7,697 bases of DNA from an uncultured Verrucomicrobiales bacterium (GTDB taxonomy: Bacteria > Verrucomicrobiota > Verrucomicrobiia > Verrucomicrobiales > Akkermansiaceae). Every line of letters starts with the position of its first letter. Position 1 is the first letter of the stretch. The DNA is taken from positions 1 through 7,697 of the forward strand of contig CALFDI010000086.1 in the NCBI GenBank assembly GCA_937952875.1, read 5' to 3'. This document shows positions 1 to 5,123 of the stretch, in pieces. The notes under the pieces were generated by a model. It searched no databases. It saw only the letters and a list, made by a program, of their open reading frames with translations, and was not told where the DNA came from. Both the position numbers and the translations under genes were made by a program.

Positions 1-1223
1 TGTAGGGCACTGCTGAGAATCACATCGAGCTGAACGGGGGCTTCTAAGCGTTTTTCTAACAGGGTGAGCTGGCTGTCGTGGTGAAAGCGGCGACGGTTAG
101 CGAGCGGGTCTAGGACGATGCCTCCGCCTAGGGTGGATAACTTAGAGGCATCACGAATGACAAAGCGATCACCTACGAAACAGTGCGCTGGTGAGTCAAA
201 GCGCAGTTCGCAGAAGGCTGAGTCTCCTGGCATGAGTTCGGTCTGATCGAGTGAGATAAGACGAGCACTGAGGTGGGCGGTGCCCATGTGGACAATGATC
301 TTGCGAGGCAGTTTGAGCGGGCCGAGTGATTGTGACTGGCCAGGGATCTGACGATTTATCCGCTGGATGTGGACATCTACTGTCTGAGTAGTGGGGCCGC
401 TGTCTGGGGCGACAAGTGTGGTGCCGCGATGAACGCCAGGTTTACCGCGTTCTGCAATCGGTAGGTCTGGCACATTCAGAGCTGTGCGCATACTCGGAAG
501 TCCTGTTTCGAGTTGAGAGTTGTGATTCTGAATTTGCCTGACGTGGCAGGTGATCCCTTCAGGCTGTAGTTCTAGGGAATTGCCTATTGAAACAGAGGAT
601 CCTGCGAGCGTTCCTGTCACGACGGTGCCGACTCCTTGTGGAGAGAAACAGCGATCGACTGAGAGCCGCACTCGGCCATTATCTGCCGTGCTGCGTGTCG
701 AGGTGACGTTGTAAAAGCGAGAGGCGAGTTCTTTTCGAAGCTCGTCTAGCCCATCACCCGTATGTGATGAGACTGGGATGATAGGGGCGTCTTCGAGTGG
801 TGATCCTTCCAGTTCTTCTCGGAGAATTTCCGTAGTAAATTCGATGTCTTCACAGATGTCGGACTTGGTAAGTGCGATGACTGCATTCGTTACACCCAGA
901 TAGCTCAGCACATGCAGATGCTCTTCTGACTGAGGCATCCAGCAGTCGTCTGCGGCTACGACAAAGAGCACGACATCGAGCGCTCCAACACCGGCGACCA
1001 TGTTATTGATAAAGTCTGCGTGTCCGGGAACATCGATCACACCGACTTGAAAGTCCGCATGGCCCTTAGGATGCGGAATTGTGAGGTGAGCGAAGCCGAG
1101 CTCAATCGTCACTCCGCGTGCCTTTTCTTCCGGTAAGCGATCAGGGTCAACTCCTGTGAGAGCCTTCACTAGAGAGGACTTACCGTGATCGATGTGACCT
1201 GCTGTTCCGAGAATAACGTTCAT
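1..1223 (-). CDS. selB: Selenocysteine-specific elongation factor SelB (3' end cut by window edge)
   Basis: GTPase that carries Sec-tRNA(Sec) to the ribosome at UGA codons marked by a SECIS element. I translated it by hand: 407 codons are open from ATG at 1223 to base 1, and the stop lies outside. GTPase motifs seen: G1 GHIDHGKS (residues 9-16), switch I RGVTIELGF (36-44), G3 DVPGH (64-68), G4 TKSD (119-122), G5-like SSHTG (152-156). The SelB-type LPEEKARG precedes switch I. The domain II Sec-pocket residues known in E. coli SelB (Asp180, Arg181, Arg236) have counterparts Asp190, Arg191 and Arg246, which separates it from EF-Tu and IF-2. Domain III continues to about residue 375 (GDRFVIRD, then LGGGIVLDP). 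The C-terminal winged-helix domains that bind SECIS are outside the window, since SelB is usually about 600 residues. The start lies 7 bases after the IF-1-like stop with no Shine-Dalgarno, so translational coupling is likely. No selA, selC or selD is visible. Confidence 0.95.
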   Translation of the reverse strand, partial: MNVILGTAGHIDHGKSSLVKALTGVDPDRLPEEKARGVTIELGFAHLTIPHPKGHADFQVGVIDVPGHADFINNMVAGVGALDVVLFVVAADDCWMPQSEEHLHVLSYLGVTNAVIALTKSDICEDIEFTTEILREELEGSPLEDAPIIPVSSHTGDGLDELRKELASRFYNVTSTRSTADNGRVRLSVDRCFSPQGVGTVVTGTLAGSSVSIGNSLELQPEGITCHVRQIQNHNSQLETGLPSMRTALNVPDLPIAERGKPGVHRGTTLVAPDSGPTTQTVDVHIQRINRQIPGQSQSLGPLKLPRKIIVHMGTAHLSARLISLDQTELMPGDSAFCELRFDSPAHCFVGDRFVIRDASKLSTLGGGIVLDPLANRRRFHHDSQLTLLEKRLEAPVQLDVILSSAL

Positions 1224-1230
1224 GCTGGAT

Positions 1231-1446
1231 CTATGAGACGATAGCTGAGATGCGTGCCTTTTCCATATCGTATGGTGTGAAGTCGAGCGCGACTTGGCAA
1301 TCAACAGTCACCTCAGGTGAGAGATGATTCAAAGCCTTCGGAAGATGCACGAAGATATTCTTCCCATTTGGGAGGTCAGCTTTAAATGTCCGGTCGGAAA
1401 CGATCTCGACAATAGTTCCCGTGGTAGTGATTGGCTTTTCAGGCAT
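1231..1446 (-). CDS. Divergent IF-1-like S1/OB-fold protein
   Basis: A 71-residue protein, against 72 for E. coli IF-1. It aligns without gaps from residue 10: GTIVEIVSDRTFKADLPNG matches GTVLETLPNTMFRVELENG, and FTPYDMEKARI matches LTPYDLSKGRI. The family is therefore IF-1, the factor that occupies the 30S A site during initiation. It is atypical. The conserved basic loop SGKMRKNYIR is replaced by PKALNHLSPE, and the basic tail (IVFRSR) by an uncharged one (ISAIVS). These segments contact 16S rRNA in IF-1, so binding may be altered. I chose ATG 1446 over a TTG at 1491: the TTG adds 15 residues unlike any IF-1, and lies inside a duplicated 15-mer and hairpin. No purine-rich Shine-Dalgarno precedes the ATG; a pyrimidine tract does. 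selB follows after 7 bases. Whether this is the only IF-1 of the genome or a second copy cannot be seen here. Confidence 0.88.
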   Translation of the reverse strand: MPEKPITTTGTIVEIVSDRTFKADLPNGKNIFVHLPKALNHLSPEVTVDCQVALDFTPYDMEKARISAIVS

Positions 1447-1469
1447 AGCGAATAGGTGAGGAGGTCTAG

Positions 1470-1486
1470 AGAAGAACCTCTCTTCT
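1470..1486 (-). other. Short hairpin upstream of IF-1-like gene
   Basis: A perfect 6-base stem (1470-1475 against 1481-1486) with a 5-base loop (1476-1480, GAGGT on the RNA strand). It lies 23 bases upstream of the IF-1-like ATG. The loop sequence is exactly complementary to ACCTC at 1465-1461, so two mutually exclusive folds are possible. A six-base stem can arise by chance, so function is inferred only. Confidence 0.35.
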
Positions 1487-1498
1487 GACAAGCGATCC
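1484..1498. repeat. 15-base direct repeat, copy A (intergenic)
   Basis: TCTGACAAGCGATCC on the plus strand, identical to copy B at 1558-1572, 74 bases away start to start. This copy lies in the gap before the IF-1-like gene and supplies the TTG of the rejected longer start. Confidence 0.85.
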
Positions 1499-1539
1499 GA
1501 GTCTCGAGAGTGTTCAAATATTCCGAGAAAATCGAGAAT

Positions 1540-2556
1540 CTACGTCAAGTCCTGCCATCTGACAAGCGATCCAAGGGCTGAATAACCATCAGCATTCCAA
1601 AAAATCGTCGGTTGCTGCGTCTCGCCCAATGGGCAGATACGTGAAGCTGGTAGGTCGCGATAGGCGTTCGCGGCCTCTTGACTGTAAGGATAAAGCGCGA
1701 TGGTCGAAAGGTAGCGCGAGTTCTCGCCGAGCATTTCCAAGTCGCTTGGTAAGGGCTTTACGATGACTGTGCGGTAGAGCGGTGTCGGCTCGATCTCGCT
1801 CGTCTGCGCTGCTATCACTGTCCACTCCGTATTTCTTTCACTGTGCCAGATCTCGACGTCTTTCGCATTGGCGGCTCGAAAGTGGGTGAGCTGGCGAAGA
1901 TTCGTGATTGCCCCTGAAGCTGAGAGAGGGACCTCTTTACGTGGGTGTATCTCTGCGAAATTCTGCATTTCTCGTGCGAGAATTTCACTAAAATCCCTGA
2001 CCTGATCAGCAGGGCAGTAGAGATTGATCAGAGAGAGGCAGCCTAACTGATCGAAGAGTGACACATCTTTCGCCGCTAGGCGTGCGGCTTCACTGCAGAC
2101 CTGAGTGACGATGCCGATACTAATCTTGTGGCCATGCGCGATGAATCTCTGGTCTGGCCGTAGTCTGTGCTGAATCTGAGCTAGAGTCGAGTCACTGCCA
2201 TAGGCTACGATGGCTTCAGCTGAGTCGATCCATTCATCAGGTAACTCATGGCATAGCTCGATGCTTTTTTTGAGCTCCAAAGGTAAAGTCGCATACCAAT
2301 CCTCAAACTCAGGTAGACTCGCACGAGGGAGTTTCACCCTGTTATGAGCACCGACAAGCAGCCCGCGTAGCACTGATTGGAATGCTGCATGCGGCGTATT
2401 CCCACTCACAATATGCAGCAACGGAGACAGTGGGATCGCACGTCCACTCTCGCCCAGATCGCGAATAATGAATGTGTTTAGGTCATTTTCTGTGAAGGAA
2501 CCAACCCACTCAGAGCATGGGGAAAACGCGGTTGTAACTGTGTTTAAATGATCCAT
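1540..2556 (-). CDS. LuxC-type acyl-CoA (acyl-ACP) reductase
   Basis: 338 residues. LuxC-family enzymes belong to the aldehyde dehydrogenase superfamily and reduce an activated fatty acyl group to the aldehyde with NADPH through a cysteine thioester. Motifs seen: SGNTPHAAFQSVLRGLLVG (51-69) with NRVKLP (72-77), typical of the cofactor-binding region; AYGSD (118-122); AHGHKISIG (140-148); and DQLGCLS (169-175), whose Cys173 is the expected nucleophile. The C terminus ends in an LVRW motif (331-334). It is much shorter than bioluminescence LuxC (roughly 480 residues), but all core motifs are present, so it looks like a compact family member rather than a fragment. ATG 2556 is preferred: GGAGAG lies 12 bases upstream, and the longer frame begins with the TTG of a TTGACA hexamer at 2613 and encodes implausible residues. 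No luxD or luxE partner is in the window. The physiological substrate cannot be read from the sequence. Confidence 0.85.
   Translation of the reverse strand: MDHLNTVTTAFSPCSEWVGSFTENDLNTFIIRDLGESGRAIPLSPLLHIVSGNTPHAAFQSVLRGLLVGAHNRVKLPRASLPEFEDWYATLPLELKKSIELCHELPDEWIDSAEAIVAYGSDSTLAQIQHRLRPDQRFIAHGHKISIGIVTQVCSEAARLAAKDVSLFDQLGCLSLINLYCPADQVRDFSEILAREMQNFAEIHPRKEVPLSASGAITNLRQLTHFRAANAKDVEIWHSERNTEWTVIAAQTSEIEPTPLYRTVIVKPLPSDLEMLGENSRYLSTIALYPYSQEAANAYRDLPASRICPLGETQQPTIFWNADGYSALGSLVRWQDLT
1558..1572. repeat. 15-base direct repeat, copy B (within the acyl-CoA reductase C terminus)
   Basis: Identical to copy A at 1484-1498. This copy encodes part of the reductase tail (GSLVR, residues 329-333). 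The arrangement is what a short tandem duplication of the gene's 3' end would leave after the surrounding bases diverged. Confidence 0.85.
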
Positions 2557-2652
2557 GTCTGAGTTAAACTCTCCGAAAAAAATGTAGGCAGATGACGACG
2601 TGAAACATGTCAACCAGCCTTGCCCGATTCCTGCTTGTCTTCAGTAAGGGTT
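2557..2652 (-). promoter_or_regulatory. Intergenic region before the acyl-CoA reductase, candidate promoter and Shine-Dalgarno
   Basis: This 96-base gap separates the ABC permease stop from the reductase ATG. On the minus strand it has a consensus -35 hexamer TTGACA at 2613-2608. At 17 bases spacing the matching -10 is poor (TGCCTA), and a better-looking TACATT is 21 bases away, so the promoter is only suggestive. An A-T-rich TATATAA lies just upstream in the permease 3' end without a matching -35. GGAGAG at 2574-2569 is the ribosome binding site, 12 bases before ATG 2556, and the clearest Shine-Dalgarno of the window. I see no strong terminator hairpin after the permease. Confidence 0.35.
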
Positions 2653-4113
2653 TTAGTTGTTTTTATCGTTTATATACTGTTTTTCTAGTGAGAGCGTCTT
2701 CTTGTATTCTTTGAAAAAGTAAATGAAGAGAATGATGACGGTGATGGAGAGATAGATCGTCATAAGAAGGCTTGGCAAATCTTCAAGCTGTTTTTTGTCA
2801 ATCATACCGAGAAACATGCCAGGTAGAAACGAGAGGCCCATAACCACGCTTTCATAAGGAAGGAATGAAGTCATGATATAGGCAATGCCTGCAAAACTTA
2901 AACCACCGACTAGAAAAGTAAGATAGGCGATAAATCGATTCGAAATTTTCGATTGAAATAGCTGAACGAGTAAGAGTGGTAGCAGTGCTGAATAGAAACC
3001 TCCCGCGTGAAAAATCCAAAAATTGCTCACATCGCGAGGACTATTTAAGTCATTAGAGTTGATGAGAACTATCCAGAGAATAGCGAAGAGCACGAGTATG
3101 AAGCAAAACCCTGTGTGCCACCCTCTATGGAAAATGATGCCAAGGGCTCTGCCGATGATTCCCTTTGATGCGAGGGTTTTCGTCACACGAGGAATCTGCG
3201 GAGCTTCTTCAGTGAAGCAATCGATCGCGAGCATTCCCGTGATAATCATAGAGATGATGTAAGCTGGGATCATTCCCACATATTTAATGTCGAGATAGTA
3301 GAAGACGCCCATTGTTCCTGCTATCATTAACAGGCCGATCAGACGCTTGCGCAGCGCAGTGCTCTCTACCAGCGTCGCTATGCGTGAGGCTCCCATCTCG
3401 AGCGAGTAGTAGCCCGCATACAGGCAGAGCAGTAAAAAGCCCACGATCATAAAGAGTTCTTCTTTATCTCCACCACCGTATAAATTGAGAAAATCATCAA
3501 ATCCACCTTCGAAAAATACAGCAACCATCAGTCCAAATCCTAGAAATCCAGCGCCGATAAAGATGAGACCTCTGAAAATGATCGATTTGTTCGCAGAAAA
3601 GCCGACAAAGAGTGCAGTCGTCGCTGCAGAGAGAATAAAGACTGTGCCCAAAAGAGATAGCTCTGCAAAGAGCTGCATGCCGCCGAAGAAGTAACGAATG
3701 ACGAGATACGGAATAACCGTAGCAAAAAGCAGAGCGCTCTGGCTCACAAGCGATGCCCACTTGCCGAAAAGAATTCTCCAACTTGTGAGGCGAGTGAGCA
3801 CCATGAGATCGATCGTTTTCTCCTGTATCTCACTCGATACCGCAGAGATCCCCCGAATGGGTTGAACGATTAGGACAGCGATCGTAAAGAAGGCGAATAC
3901 GAATAACGAAATAGCTTCGCCAGCATTTGAGTTATCTGTATTGGCAATAGATAAGAGAACGAACAGTGCGAGCAGTATCTGCAGAGCGATGAAGATCATC
4001 GTGAATGTCCGTGTCCTCAGACCTTGTCGCAGTTCTTTGACCAGCATGGGGCTGAGGCGATCTGGAAAGTCACGTAGCCCGAATGAAGGGGGAGTATCAG
4101 TTTTTTCAGCCAT
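2653..4113 (-). CDS. ABC-2 type transporter permease
   Basis: 486 residues and strongly hydrophobic, the membrane half of the transporter whose ATPase is encoded just upstream. About 12 to 13 membrane segments can be placed by eye: near 37-58, 67-88, 118-140, 147-172, 178-201, 220-240, 257-275, 279-299, 333-352, 366-386, 394-415, 420-436 and 448-467. The N terminus carries SPMLVKELRQGLRTRTF (21-37), a cytoplasmic lead-in seen in ABC-2 permeases. Between segments 2 and 3, EIQEKTIDLMVLTRLTSWRI (95-114) followed by LFGKW fits the amphipathic coupling region that docks on the ATPase. The number of segments is about twice that of a minimal ABC-2 half (six), so this may be two permease halves fused into one chain. 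The start ATG is 3 bases after the ATPase stop and in the same frame. The C terminus is charged and cytoplasmic-looking (EYKKTLSLEKQ). The substrate is unknown. Confidence 0.88.
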   Translation of the reverse strand: MAEKTDTPPSFGLRDFPDRLSPMLVKELRQGLRTRTFTMIFIALQILLALFVLLSIANTDNSNAGEAISLFVFAFFTIAVLIVQPIRGISAVSSEIQEKTIDLMVLTRLTSWRILFGKWASLVSQSALLFATVIPYLVIRYFFGGMQLFAELSLLGTVFILSAATTALFVGFSANKSIIFRGLIFIGAGFLGFGLMVAVFFEGGFDDFLNLYGGGDKEELFMIVGFLLLCLYAGYYSLEMGASRIATLVESTALRKRLIGLLMIAGTMGVFYYLDIKYVGMIPAYIISMIITGMLAIDCFTEEAPQIPRVTKTLASKGIIGRALGIIFHRGWHTGFCFILVLFAILWIVLINSNDLNSPRDVSNFWIFHAGGFYSALLPLLLVQLFQSKISNRFIAYLTFLVGGLSFAGIAYIMTSFLPYESVVMGLSFLPGMFLGMIDKKQLEDLPSLLMTIYLSITVIILFIYFFKEYKKTLSLEKQYINDKNN

Positions 4114-4116
4114 GGA

Positions 4117-5115
4117 TTAGGAGTGTGTTGTTGTTTCAGTCTGAGTTGCCTGGATTGGCGATGGATTTCCTTCATCGATTTTTCCAAGAATATCGATGAA
4201 GGCGTCTTCGAGGTTACGCTCTTCACGATGGAACTCAGTGATGCGCAGACCGTCTCTGACCATCTTTGCCAGAATATCTGCTGCCACGTTAGGATCATTC
4301 GAGTCGATACGAATGCGCCCGCCTCGTTTTCGCGTCTCGAGGAATTCCACGTTAGGATTGATCACGCTCCAGTCAGATAAGCTCTGCGCTTCGCCTATGA
4401 GCTGGATATCGTAGAGGAAGCCGCCAGTCGAATCACTCCCCACACGGAGGCTATCTGCATCTCCGTGGTGGACGATCCTGCCATTATTGACAAAAAGGAG
4501 GGAGTCACACATTTCTCCAAGCTCTGAGAGGATGTGCGAAGAAATGAAGACTGTCTTACCTTCCTCAGCGAGCACGCGGATGAGGTGCTTCAGCTCGACC
4601 CTTGCCTTCGGATCGAGTCCTGCAGCTGGCTCGTCCATGATCATCACTTGTGGATCATGGATGAGAGATCTCGCGAGACCGAGCCGCTGAGTCATGCCTT
4701 TTGACATTTTATTAGAAAGGCGATCCGAGAGAGGTATGAGATCAGTAAACTCCATGACATCACGCACACGAGAGCGGCGCTCGTCTCCAGAGTAACCGAG
4801 AGCCCGCGCGTAGAAGTCGAGATACTCGAGCACTGTCATGTGATCATAATTCCCAAAGTGATCAGGCATCCAGCCGATGAGTTTACGGATCTCATCAGGA
4901 TAGGCAGTGACGTCTTTTCCGCAGATCTCGACGCTCCCCATTGTCGGGTAATCGAGACTTGCGAGTATGCGCATCGTCGTGGTTTTTCCGGCACCGTTCG
5001 CCCCGACGAATCCACAGACAGAACCGTGGGGGATTTCAAAAGAGATTCCGTCAACGGCCTTCAGTGCGCCGAAGTATCGGTAGAGGTTCTTCACCTTAAT
5101 AGCTGAGTCAGACAT
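4117..5115 (-). CDS. ABC-2 type transporter ATP-binding protein
   Basis: 332 residues, a soluble nucleotide-binding subunit expected to drive the adjacent permease. Motifs in order: Walker A GANGAGKT (38-45), Q-loop region GWMPDHFGNYDHMTV (81-95), signature MSKGMTQR (137-144, the SKGM variant of LSGGQ), Walker B VMIMDEP (157-163) with Glu162 as catalytic base, D-loop AGLDP (165-169) and H-loop His194 in SSHIL. The usual Q-loop Gln/Glu is Asp85, as in MPD-type ABC-2 ATPases. Residues from about 225 to 315 form the C-terminal extension common in drug and polysaccharide-type ABC-2 ATPases. It ends in a Thr-rich tail (ATQTETTTHS). The gene starts 8 bases after the upstream stop and ends 3 bases before the permease, so the two are co-translated. 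No Shine-Dalgarno is visible. Confidence 0.93.
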   Translation of the reverse strand: MSDSAIKVKNLYRYFGALKAVDGISFEIPHGSVCGFVGANGAGKTTTMRILASLDYPTMGSVEICGKDVTAYPDEIRKLIGWMPDHFGNYDHMTVLEYLDFYARALGYSGDERRSRVRDVMEFTDLIPLSDRLSNKMSKGMTQRLGLARSLIHDPQVMIMDEPAAGLDPKARVELKHLIRVLAEEGKTVFISSHILSELGEMCDSLLFVNNGRIVHHGDADSLRVGSDSTGGFLYDIQLIGEAQSLSDWSVINPNVEFLETRKRGGRIRIDSNDPNVAADILAKMVRDGLRITEFHREERNLEDAFIDILGKIDEGNPSPIQATQTETTTHS

Positions 5116-5123
5116 AGTGCGTG

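Larger units (their letters stand above)
1447..1539 (-). promoter_or_regulatory. Intergenic leader of the IF-1-like/selB pair, with possible weak promoter and hairpins
   Basis: This is the 93-base gap between the acyl-CoA reductase stop and the IF-1-like ATG. Read on the minus strand it holds TTGTCA (1491-1486, five of six matches to TTGACA), then 17 bases, then TAGACC (1468-1463, only TA.A of TATAAT). That would leave an RNA leader of roughly ten bases. The same stretch can fold as AGAAGA-GAGGT-TCTTCT (1486-1470), or alternatively pair GAGGT (1480-1476) with ACCTC (1465-1461). I see no run of T after the hairpin in the direction of transcription, so it is not a convincing terminator. Promoter assignment is weak. 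Confidence 0.3.

Noticed and set aside
1470..1486. Rho-independent terminator after the acyl-CoA reductase
   Set aside because: The stem is only six base pairs, poor in GC, and is not followed by a T run in the direction of transcription.
1447..1491. N-terminal extension of the IF-1-like protein from TTG 1491 (15 extra residues)
   Set aside because: The extension has no counterpart in IF-1, falls in a repeat and hairpin, and ATG 1446 gives the expected 71 residues.
1502..1509. 8-base palindrome TCTCGAGA as an operator
   Set aside because: The symmetry ends at eight bases, which is too short to argue for a regulator site.
3023..3262. Plus-strand frame of 79 codons opposite the permease
   Set aside because: It lies fully inside the permease gene, has no family resemblance and reflects the complementary strand of membrane-protein codons.
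4017..4298. 93-codon minus-strand frame across the ATPase/permease junction
   Set aside because: It overlaps both real genes in another frame; the ATPase tail and permease start are well supported in the main frame.
4840..5106. Plus-strand frame of 88 codons opposite the ABC ATPase
   Set aside because: It is antisense to the Walker A and Q-loop coding region, which is clearly under protein constraint; no start context or recognisable domain.
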